Shown one piece after another: positions 25,185 to 33,800 of a stretch of 64,000 bases of DNA (positions are counted from its first letter, which is position 1; each line of letters starts with the position of its first letter). A program made the translations under genes and the position numbers. The notes below the pieces were generated by a model. That model made no database searches and had not been told where the DNA came from. It saw only the letters and a list, made by a program, of their open reading frames with translations. Origin of the DNA: Pseudobutyrivibrio sp. OR37 (GTDB lineage: Bacteria > Bacillota > Clostridia > Lachnospirales > Lachnospiraceae); assembly GCF_900113655.1 (NCBI RefSeq), contig NZ_FOQF01000022.1:1-64000 (forward strand), written 5' to 3'.

Positions 25185-25481
25185 TTAACCTTTCTTTCCA
25201 AATATTAAATCTTTTAATGTAATTTCAGCCATCTTTTGGTCAAGATTCATCCAATTAGCCTTTATAGTTTTCATGCTATTGATGTCTTGATCCATAAGGG
25301 TTCCAAACAAATCTATTGCAGATTTAAACTCATCAAGGCACTGATTGTATTTATCAATTGAGTCCAAAAGTATTTCTCCCTCATCTAATTTGTACTCAAT
25401 TTTTTTTATTTGTTCCGAATCGTTCTGATATGTAGTTGTTAATTCCTCAAATTTTTCTTTATCTAAACAAAATTCGCTCAT
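25185..25481 (-). CDS. small helical partner of LXG-like protein (DUF5344-like)
   Basis: A 98-residue predicted helical hairpin directly upstream of an LXG-like gene (3-base gap), in the position taken by YwqI-like proteins in other cassettes. Its start overlaps the stop of the M16-like gene (TAATG), indicating translational coupling. Sequence similarity to the other two DUF5344-like proteins of the window is weak, so the family call rests on size, helicity and position. Confidence 0.55.
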   Translation of the reverse strand: MSEFCLDKEKFEELTTTYQNDSEQIKKIEYKLDEGEILLDSIDKYNQCLDEFKSAIDLFGTLMDQDINSMKTIKANWMNLDQKMAEITLKDLIFGKKG

Positions 25482-26590
25482 TATGCAACTCCTTTCTGGA
25501 AGACTACTTGTGCTTCTGTTACCTTGTAATCACATAACTTGACAAGCTCATTGAATACCTCGTAATTACAGTCTTCAAGGTAGTTCATATATTCTGAAAA
25601 TGCTATTTTAATTGTCATAAGACCAGATGTATACTTCGCATATTCTTTTGGTCCATTTTTAATCAATTCATAATACTTTTTTCTTAAACTATTCTTGCAT
25701 TTATTAAAGCTTTTTTCGTCAAGCTGAAGAATCTTTTTTCGCTGCTCTTCTAATTTAGTTGTAGCAATTATTATGCTTGAATCTAAAGAATCCACCCAGG
25801 CAACTTTGTTATATCCGCCTAACAACTCGCCTAATATATCTACAATTATTTTACGTTCATAGTTTGTAATATTTGCTTCAAAAAAATCAAATGTTACTAC
25901 ACTTATATTTATATTATTTCTGCCAAGTTTTATTGCATGGCAATCCCTTCGTAAATATGGATCTGCACCATTTCCTATAATTCTAACATCACTTATTTCT
26001 TCTTTGTTATTCACCTCATAAATAATATTTGAACAATCTATATCTGCTGTCTTACCGCAGATAGTTATATAACTATTAGAAGGGTTTAGTAATATTTCGG
26101 AGCAATGTACAAAATCTTCATATGTGATAGCATCAATATCTCTTATTAAATCCGCTAGTTTAAAGCCTTTGTTAAATTCTGAAAATTCATATGCAGTAAA
26201 TATGCCTCTGAATTCTTCTTCTTTATATGCATTAGAGAACGCACGTTTCGCTTTTTCTTTTGCAATAATAAAGCTGGACTCTTTATAATCTTTTTTATAG
26301 ATATTATTCAAAATATAATTAAGCTTCTCAACAACATACTTACTTTCACAACAAAATGATATTGTAGAATAGGCTCTTTGAATATCATAATCTAAATCTT
26401 CCATCCCTTCCTCTTCTCTGAAATATTGGAAAAGTATATTATAAAAAGCATAATTTGATTTAAATTGCTTATTTCCATTAATTACGAAATACTTTGTCGC
26501 GTTACCACCTCTGAATGACATCGCTACATACGACATATTATTTTCATAATCTATCCCTACTAACTGAATTATTTGATTCTTTTTTTTCAT
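25481..26590 (-). CDS. M16-peptidase-like protein lacking zinc motif
   Basis: A 369-residue soluble protein. The middle region (LIRDIDAITYEDFVHCSEIL followed by LNPSNSYITICGKT) is typical of insulinase/M16 half-domains, where an ITxEDVxxxxxxLL helix precedes a beta strand ending in a G. The flanking helices (YVVEKLNYILNNI) also fit. The catalytic HxxEH of active M16 enzymes is absent, so it should be a non-catalytic homologue, as in the inactive subunits of M16 heterodimers. No signal peptide. It opens the operon with the LXG-like gene and overlaps the next gene by one base. I infer a chaperone or processing-scaffold role; M16 proteins are not standard T7SS parts. Confidence 0.6.
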   Translation of the reverse strand: MKKKNQIIQLVGIDYENNMSYVAMSFRGGNATKYFVINGNKQFKSNYAFYNILFQYFREEEGMEDLDYDIQRAYSTISFCCESKYVVEKLNYILNNIYKKDYKESSFIIAKEKAKRAFSNAYKEEEFRGIFTAYEFSEFNKGFKLADLIRDIDAITYEDFVHCSEILLNPSNSYITICGKTADIDCSNIIYEVNNKEEISDVRIIGNGADPYLRRDCHAIKLGRNNINISVVTFDFFEANITNYERKIIVDILGELLGGYNKVAWVDSLDSSIIIATTKLEEQRKKILQLDEKSFNKCKNSLRKKYYELIKNGPKEYAKYTSGLMTIKIAFSEYMNYLEDCNYEVFNELVKLCDYKVTEAQVVFQKGVA

Positions 26591-26634
26591 TTACTACTAT
26601 TACTCCTTACTCTTATATCCCTTTATTCAATAGG

Positions 26635-26679
26635 TTGATTAAATAATAAAACATTTAGTTATTTTTATTATTTAATCAA
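26635..26679. repeat. 17-bp AT-rich perfect inverted repeat
   Basis: TTGATTAAATAATAAAA (26635-26651) pairs with TTTTATTATTTAATCAA (26663-26679) around 11 bases. It lies between the esxA terminator and the M16-like gene, about 45 bases before its start. It is long and perfect enough to be an operator for a dimeric regulator or an RNA stem in the leader. Confidence 0.6.
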
Positions 26680-26702
26680 ACAATTGATTCTTCTAATAAA
26701 TA

Positions 26703-26727
26703 GCGGCAGACCAAAACAGCCTGCCGC
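26703..26727 (-). terminator. intrinsic terminator of the esxA operon, copy 1 of a repeated hairpin
   Basis: GCGGCAG (26703-26709) pairs with CTGCCGC (26721-26727). The same CGGCAG...CTGCCG hairpin, with a nearly constant loop, recurs at 38348-38370, 39982-40004 and 43664-43686, each time next to sequence derived from an esxA 3' end. The T-tract after this copy is interrupted (TATTTATTAG). Confidence 0.65.
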
Positions 26728-26746
26728 ATCCATTTTGTAGAGATTA

Positions 26747-27040
26747 TTATGCTCTAAACTGTGCTGCAATATCGCTATCTGTAGACTCTACGATTGATGC
26801 TGTAGAATCAAGTGCTGAAGCGATTTCTCTGATGAGCTCTTCTGCCTTCTGGAATCCTGGCTTAAGCTCCTCATAACGTCCAGCGTATGACTCGCTTGCT
26901 GAACCTTCCCACTCAGCCTGAAGATTTGAAAGAAGAGAATCCATGTTAGAGATAACTCCGTTAACTGTATCAGCCTCGTTACGATACTGATTTGCTCTCT
27001 CTCTCATCTGATCTGGTGTAATTCTAATCTGATTTGCCAT
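26747..27040 (-). CDS. esxA: EsxA-like WXG100 protein
   Basis: A 97-residue helical hairpin with the WEG turn at residues 44-46, preceded by LLSNLQAE and followed by a second helix ending VESTDSDIAAQF. Length and motif are those of WXG100 proteins, secreted as dimers and needed for T7SS activity. It is the only intact WXG100 gene in the window. An AGGAGG-type ribosome site (ATAGGAGGAAA) lies upstream and a terminator downstream. It is in an operon behind the 1202-residue surface protein, not with essC. Confidence 0.95.
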   Translation of the reverse strand: MANQIRITPDQMRERANQYRNEADTVNGVISNMDSLLSNLQAEWEGSASESYAGRYEELKPGFQKAEELIREIASALDSTASIVESTDSDIAAQFRA

Positions 27041-27070
27041 TTTTCATTTTCCTCCTATTTGGCTTTTTTA

Positions 27071-27095
27071 TATATACTGGTTTTCCAGTTATATA
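27071..27095. other. stem-loop between surface-protein gene and esxA
   Basis: ACTGG TTTT CCAGT with flanking alternating AT pairs forms a stem-loop just before esxA. No T-tract follows on the minus strand, so it is more likely an RNA-processing or stabilising element that lets esxA mRNA accumulate above the long upstream gene than a terminator. Confidence 0.4.
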
Positions 27096-27101
27096 CCGCT
27101 A

Positions 27102-30100
27102 TTATTTGCTTTTCTTAACTACAACAACTCCACCACCAATTAACGCAATTGCAGCAATTACTGCAAACACGATAATAATCTTATTGATTGGAGCGCCTGT
27201 GATGATATCTTCAACCTTATCACCACCAGCATATGTTGGAGTTAATCCGCCTTCAACAATAAGTTCTTCTGCCTTCTCTGAAACAAGAATGTTATTGTAT
27301 GCTAACTTTGTTTCATTTCCAGCTACGTCTGAACAAATAACTTCTACCTTCTGGTAATCATCCTTAGTTGAAAGTGTGAATACCTCTGTTCCACCGTTCT
27401 TAAGAAGCTCTTCACCTGTGTAGTCTGCAATCTTTTCGCCATTTACGATTACACTCATCTTTGATACACCCATTGTATCTACAGCATTGATTGAGAAATC
27501 ATGGCTTGCTTCTTCATAAACGCCTTCATTTTCAAGGCCTGCTACAACTACACTTGGTGCTGTTGCATCCATAAGGAATTCAACCTCAGCATCCTTTGTC
27601 TGGTTACTCTGCTTGTTAGAAGCTCTATCCTCAGAATATACAGTAACTGTATAAACACTATCCTTCTTGAAGTTAGCTGAATCTACTGTATAGCTGATTG
27701 AATGCCAACCCTTATTGTTTGTGTAATCACTAGCCTTATATGTTCTACCTTCTGAAAGCTCTTTTACATTTCCTTCACTTGAAACAGATACTTCCTTATA
27801 TGTAAGTTCATCTACGTTAATCTCTGTTACAACAACATCACGTGGACTTGTTACGTAATAATTGTCCACCATAGCCTTTGTTGCATCACTAAGTACGAAG
27901 ATTGAACCAAATCTATTGATAGAATATTTAAGTGTCTTTTCTACTACATTTCCTGCTAAGTCTGTAAGCTTAACATTTAATGTGTAAAGATCATCATTGC
28001 TCTTTTCATGAGCTAAATCAGAAATTGTATATGTAATATTCTCTGACTGTCCCTCTGTTCTGATTGAAGGATTAACCTTGCCATTGTTAGAACCAGTGAG
28101 GGAAATCTCTGTACTAGCCTGTGTGATATTTGTATCCTTTGATTTGATAACAGGAACAACCACACCATTGTTAGCTGACATATCCTGAACACCTGTAATC
28201 TCAAGCTCAGGCATTGTTAAATCGATTACAAAATCATCGCTGACATACTGCTTTGCAGTGTTACCAGCTAAATCCTCACAATCAACGATAAATCCATATC
28301 TACCATCCTGATTGAAAGAAAGTTTTGTTACATGCTTCTTTTCTGAATTTGAATATGCAGATAATGCTGGAAGTGGGCTCTTTTCACCTGAGTTCTTTGT
28401 TACAGTAACCAAATCCTTATCAAAGTTTACTTCCTTGAAAGAAATGGTAGCTGTACGACCAGCCTTATAGTACATACCGTTTTGAGCACTATTATTATCA
28501 AATTCAACATTAAATGTTGGAGCTGTCTTATCAATTACAAACTCTGACTGACACTTATCTGTAGAGCCTTCTGCAGGGAACTCACATGTATTACCTGCTC
28601 TATCAGTAATTGAGCAGCCACGAATCTGATAAACACCATCTTCGTTAAATACAATAGTACCTGTGTATGACTTTTCAGAACCTGTCATAGCTGTATATTT
28701 AGGAGTTCCAACCTTTGAAGAAATATCTACCTTATGAATATCTGCATCCTCTGGTGCAAGGTTCTCATCTTCAAGTTTTATAGTAGCAGTTCTATCTGCG
28801 TTGAAGTACTTTTCATGGTGAGCTTCACCATCAAGAGTTACATATACCTTTGGAGCTGTCTTATCGACAATAAATTCATCTTCCTCGATTTTCTTTGTGT
28901 TACCTGCTAAATCGACGATTTGACCTTCAACAACATGCACAGTCTCTGCATTAACTAATGCTGATGCGATGTTTGTCTCTTCATCATCGAAGTAAATTGA
29001 ATCTGTTTGATTTGTTACGTTGAAGAATGATTTATTATAATTGATAAATTCATCAACAGCTTCAACTTCTACAGTTACATCTGCAGCATAATACTTTTCA
29101 TTTTTCTTATCTGCTGTAGATATATACTTGATTCTATAATCAGGAACTGTATTATCAACAAATGTGCTAACTGTATCCTCCTTTTCAGGTCTTGCGCCAA
29201 GCATTGAACCTGAAAGCTTGTATACATGCTCGCCATCTTTAACTCGTGTATCAGCTGGAACGTTAAAGGCTAATTTTGTCTGATAACCAATGAAGCCTTC
29301 CCCATTATCTGTCCAAACATATTGAATATCTGGATCAACAGCCTGCTTTATTGAAGAACCCTTAGCTTCATTTGAAAGCTGTTCTGTTAAAGTTGCGTTA
29401 TCTACTACACCACCAAGCAAACCTTCGTATACAACTGTGATATCTTTAGGTCTGTTTTCGTTAAGAATACTTGAATACCATTTATTATCTTCGCCATCGT
29501 ATTCCCAATCTCCAGCGTAAATTCTTGTAGTTTCAAGTAAGTTAATGTGTTCTGTTGGGTTTACATTTCTTACGATATAATATGGATAGACATACTCTTT
29601 ACCCTTCTTCTGTCTGAGTGTCCTTATTAGGCCATTGAGTTTTTTATAACCCATACTAAATTTTACATTAACATTCGAAATAGTTATTGGTGCAACCAAT
29701 TCTTCAGGTGTCGTCCACGCATAAGTTCCAACTTTATTGCCGTTAGCATCTGTTTCTAAATTAATCAAATTCATTGGCATATCATCAAACTTACCATTGT
29801 AATAATAATGTGCATTAACATATACCTTGTTTGCCCACACATCTTCATCTTCATCATTCAATAACTCACTAGATACAGTTGCAACAACTTTTATTTTTTT
29901 ATCAAATACTTTGTATTCTATACTGTTGTCTCCATCAACATACTTATGAATTGTTGAAGGCTCTATTGGAGTTCCATCTTCAGCTTCATATGAAACGCCT
30001 AAAACTACTTTTTGATCACTTCTGTCATCAACATTTACACAGCCTTCTTTTGAACATTTCCATTTCTTGGTTCCGTTAATTTGTACTGAGAAATCGCATT

Positions 30101-30710
30101 TTTCTTCGTAGTTCATGTCGCGTTTACAATGTAAACATTTACCTGAAACCATGTGATGATCATCATCGGTAGACTCGTATTCTATAGATTCAGCAGTGTC
30201 TATTTGGCAATTAATAGTATCTACTAAATACTTTTCACCACATACACTACATATACCCCATTCTTCATCCTTTTGTTCACCCTCGACAGGCTCATAGGTT
30301 ACACCTTTGGTTTCATCTAATACATGCTTGTCACATGTTGGCTTTGGAGCTGGCTGTGGAGCTGGCTGCTGTCCGCCAGGTACTGGTGGATTATTTCCTC
30401 CAGGATTTGCCCCAGGATTTCCATCTCCCAAAATCGCCTTAACCTTTGATTCAAGCACATCTAGAAGAGTTTCTTCCTTCTTTTCAGATTCTGCTTCTGT
30501 TTTAGTTTCTACTTCTGTTTTAGTTTCTTCTATTTTGTCGCTAGAACTAGTTTCAACTGATTTAGAAGTTTCCTGAACCACTTCTTCAGATGTTACATTT
30601 ACATCTTCAACTGTATCCGCATATACAGCTGTACTACTCAATAGCAATGTGCACAACATTGCCAACGCCACAATACGCCTTACTGTGACGATTTTTCGTA
30701 ACTTTTTCAC
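27102..30710 (-). CDS. giant membrane-anchored Ig-like surface protein
   Basis: A 1202-residue protein: signal peptide (about 1-31), acidic low-complexity stretch, Pro/Gly linker near 95-115, a Cys-rich part (about 120-225) with several CxxC pairs, then serial Ig-like beta-sandwich domains marked by the repeated VDKTAP...DxAGN pattern, and a C-terminal membrane helix (about 1175-1197) followed by KKSK. It is anchored by the membrane helix, with no LPxTG. GTG is the start, with AAAGGG upstream. It shares the transcript with esxA. T7SSb normally has a large surface component, EsaA/YueB, which I do not find here; this protein could fill that role, but the two are not alike in sequence. Confidence 0.75.
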   Translation of the reverse strand: MKKLRKIVTVRRIVALAMLCTLLLSSTAVYADTVEDVNVTSEEVVQETSKSVETSSSDKIEETKTEVETKTEAESEKKEETLLDVLESKVKAILGDGNPGANPGGNNPPVPGGQQPAPQPAPKPTCDKHVLDETKGVTYEPVEGEQKDEEWGICSVCGEKYLVDTINCQIDTAESIEYESTDDDHHMVSGKCLHCKRDMNYEEKCDFSVQINGTKKWKCSKEGCVNVDDRSDQKVVLGVSYEAEDGTPIEPSTIHKYVDGDNSIEYKVFDKKIKVVATVSSELLNDEDEDVWANKVYVNAHYYYNGKFDDMPMNLINLETDANGNKVGTYAWTTPEELVAPITISNVNVKFSMGYKKLNGLIRTLRQKKGKEYVYPYYIVRNVNPTEHINLLETTRIYAGDWEYDGEDNKWYSSILNENRPKDITVVYEGLLGGVVDNATLTEQLSNEAKGSSIKQAVDPDIQYVWTDNGEGFIGYQTKLAFNVPADTRVKDGEHVYKLSGSMLGARPEKEDTVSTFVDNTVPDYRIKYISTADKKNEKYYAADVTVEVEAVDEFINYNKSFFNVTNQTDSIYFDDEETNIASALVNAETVHVVEGQIVDLAGNTKKIEEDEFIVDKTAPKVYVTLDGEAHHEKYFNADRTATIKLEDENLAPEDADIHKVDISSKVGTPKYTAMTGSEKSYTGTIVFNEDGVYQIRGCSITDRAGNTCEFPAEGSTDKCQSEFVIDKTAPTFNVEFDNNSAQNGMYYKAGRTATISFKEVNFDKDLVTVTKNSGEKSPLPALSAYSNSEKKHVTKLSFNQDGRYGFIVDCEDLAGNTAKQYVSDDFVIDLTMPELEITGVQDMSANNGVVVPVIKSKDTNITQASTEISLTGSNNGKVNPSIRTEGQSENITYTISDLAHEKSNDDLYTLNVKLTDLAGNVVEKTLKYSINRFGSIFVLSDATKAMVDNYYVTSPRDVVVTEINVDELTYKEVSVSSEGNVKELSEGRTYKASDYTNNKGWHSISYTVDSANFKKDSVYTVTVYSEDRASNKQSNQTKDAEVEFLMDATAPSVVVAGLENEGVYEEASHDFSINAVDTMGVSKMSVIVNGEKIADYTGEELLKNGGTEVFTLSTKDDYQKVEVICSDVAGNETKLAYNNILVSEKAEELIVEGGLTPTYAGGDKVEDIITGAPINKIIIVFAVIAAIALIGGGVVVVKKSK

Positions 30711-30770
30711 TAATCCGTTCCCTTTCTCACTGTTTTTTCAAAAAATATTCACATATTTTTCACATTGATT

Positions 30771-30799
30771 ATTATAATTTTTTTAATTATGATAGTCAA
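30771..30799 (-). promoter_or_regulatory. sigma-A promoter of surface-protein/esxA operon
   Basis: On the minus strand TTGACT (30794-30799) and TATAAT (30771-30776) are separated by exactly 17 bases, giving a leader of about 54 bases to the GTG at 30710. The same promoter with TAAAAT recurs at 38506-38534 and 43823-43851. Confidence 0.8.
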
Positions 30800-30814
30800 T
30801 TGTGTTGCATATGT

Positions 30815-30845
30815 AATTCTTGCCAGATTTTGTCAATTCTTGCCA
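30815..30845 (-). promoter_or_regulatory. two-copy direct-repeat operator upstream of promoter
   Basis: TGGCAAGAATT occurs twice with a 20-base period (30835-30845 and 30815-30825), ending 15 bases before the -35 box. Two direct half-sites two helical turns apart, just upstream of -35, are typical of activator binding, for example by response regulators of the LytTR type. The same pair at 38550-38580 precedes a second copy of the promoter. Confidence 0.6.
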
Positions 30846-30876
30846 AAATCCACACGTTAAATAATGTGTGGATTTT
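30845..30876. terminator. intrinsic terminator of the 1672-residue surface-protein gene
   Basis: AAAATCCACAC (30845-30855) pairs perfectly with GTGTGGATTTT (30866-30876) around 10 bases, 11 bases after the gene's stop codon. It touches the operator of the next operon. Confidence 0.75.
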
Positions 30877-30887
30877 GAGCCTCATCT

Positions 30888-33800
30888 TTATTTCTTTTTC
30901 AATCCAGAAGATATCACATTACCATTCAATGTACCTGTATAAAGTTGTTGTGGAGAGAACGACACAACACCCTTAGCGGCTGCCGATTTTCCAGTTATAT
31001 TCTTCAGGTTATCTATTGTCGTTTCTGTAGCTTTAAATTCACTGCTTTTTCCGACACTGATGTTAACTGGCTTGTTGCCCTTACCATCACTTCTAAATTT
31101 CGTATTAACAACTGTAACCTTTTGATTATCAGCAACATTAAATGTCATTCCAGTACGTCCTAAATAATTTAGTTCTTGACCACTTCCCTGTAATTCAAAC
31201 TGTGGTGCTTTCTTTGCACTTGGAATTGTGTATGTTTCTGCCTTGTGCTGTTTTGTCGCATCCTCTTTATTTGCGATTATCGTGTACTTAGTAGCCGCTG
31301 GTAAAACATTGTTTATTGTAGCAACAGCATCTGCATAATTTATGAATGCTCCTGCTGTTTCACCGCTGGCATTCTTGACAGTGTAACCAGGTACAGTTTG
31401 TAGCGCTTTTGTATTACAGTAGAACTTATCACCTTTTCTAATTATCTCGCTTTCTTTTCGATTGCCTAGTTTAAATAAAAGATTTCCATCTTTATCTTTA
31501 AACATAGCGTTTTTAGTTTTAAACAATTCATATGAAAGCTTATCACCATTCAACAAGCTATCAGAGAGGCTAAGATTCAAATAATCCTGAAGTTCTTTTT
31601 CATTTAATTGTTCTATACCGAAATCATCCACCCCTTTATATTTAAGTCCTAATTCTATATTTAATGGTTTTGGAACATCATTACTAACGGTTTTAAATCC
31701 CTGTATTCCATTAATTATATTAATTTTTGAAGTAACTTTTGTTACTTTATTTCTACTTACTGTGATATCCGATCCACCTATAAGTTCACATTCAGATTTC
31801 CCAGGACTCCATGCATATTTAACCTCACCTACAGATACAGCCCCCATACAATATAACTGCCCATCTGTACATACATCTGTATCACCTAATTGTAAACATC
31901 CTACCTTTGTAAAACTACCGGTTAGAGTGATTGCTGCTCCTAATAAAACAGTAGGTTTTGTTCCATCTTTATTGACCTTTGTTTCTCCTGCACCTGTAAT
32001 GGACTTTATTATAGAAGTTCCAATATCTTTCTCTAAATCCATTTCATATCTTTTCCAGTCATACTCATTTATAAAATATGAGTTCAAAATATGTAATTCA
32101 TGAGTTCCAATATTAAATGACAATGGCTTTTTAGTATAAATATCACTGTGATAAAAATAGAGATTGCAAGTTGGATTTATACTAGTATTTGTCAAATAAA
32201 ATTTTTCTGTTCTATTAATTCTTCCAATAATGAGTCCCTTAGCACAACCCGCTTTAGGCATTGGTAATGGCTCATAGTTTTTTATATCTTTATTATTTAC
32301 ATGTATATCATATGTTGCATTTGGGTCTTTTATTGCATCTATCTCGTTTACTGCTTCTTTCAATGTATCAAAATATGCAATATGCTTATAGCTAAGAGAA
32401 TCCACTTTAGGATCATTTTTTAATCTTAATTCATATCGTGGGTCACCTGTAGCCGGATCCACGAGATAAAGAGCGCCATTCTTCTTTCTATCTACATATG
32501 TTTCTGGGATTTTTTCAAAATCATCTACATACGTAATCAGCTTTTCAGAAACCTTTACACCCTTTAATATCTGAAATCCCGCTTTAGCTCGAGTAAACAT
32601 TGAAGCATCATACCCGTCAATTTCGTTTAAAATATTTTTGCCTGAGTAATATATTAAAGAAAATGCTAAATTTCGCGTTTTCTCACTGCGTAATATTTCA
32701 CTATATATCTCATTAATAGTTACATTTGATTTAACCGATGTTACTATTACTTGTCCATCTACTTTTTTAGTTGTTACATTGGCACTTCCTACAAATACTC
32801 GTGGTAAATCTATACCCTTACAGGTCATTAATCCGATATTTGTTTTACCTAATACAGCTAATGAGCTGCTTTTTAAATTTACCTCTCCAACATTTTCCAG
32901 ATTACCTGTAACTATAAGATTAAGCTTATTATCACTATTTAATGATCCAGCCCCATTTAATATAAGTGCTGATGTTCCTGTTACACTATCACCAAAGATT
33001 CTACCGATTCTATCGCTATCTCTGTTTACTGTCACATTGTTAAGTGTTAGCTTACTCTTTCCTAGATTGAAGTTTAACTTTACGTTAGTTCCATTCTTTG
33101 CGAAGTGATCTTCAAACTTTAAGTTGGTTAAAGTAAGATCTGTTTTAAGTGTTATTGTGTTGTTAAGCTTTAACCCATACACGCCATTTGCAGATTCTAT
33201 GGTAACGTCCTTTGCATTTGCAGGTATTATAAGATTATCCAATTCTGTTGATGGCTTCTTATCCGCTTTTGTAGCTATATCAGTATATATCTTTAGTTTA
33301 TAGCTCTTTGTTGCATTACCTGTCTTTACAATTTCGTTAACTGCTTCTGTTAATGTATCAAATCTACCTAATGTAATATTTCCATTCTCGATGAGCTCAA
33401 CTGCTCTATCAGGATTTAAATCAAGCACTAATGCATCATGAGATTTTCTTAGTGCATGCTTAATAGTACTTCCACTCTTACCAATCACTACATAGCAGGC
33501 TGGAACCTGTTTTGCTGTTACGATTGTCTTATTTTCGTACTGTTTAGCATCCTTGTAACCATTAGCTGAAAGATACTTTGGAACAATGCTTAAAGCGTAT
33601 GTACTTACATTGATTTTCTTGCTTCCTACAGACACTTGCATTTGTGATGGTGTCTTGTCGGCATTTATTGTTCCGGTGATATTGAATGTGTTTTTGTAAT
33701 CTGTACCGTATGTAATGCTATTATTTCCATCATTTGAAATGATGTTTTTGAATGATACAGTTGTTTTAACATCAATCTTTGCACCTTTAAGATCTGCAAG

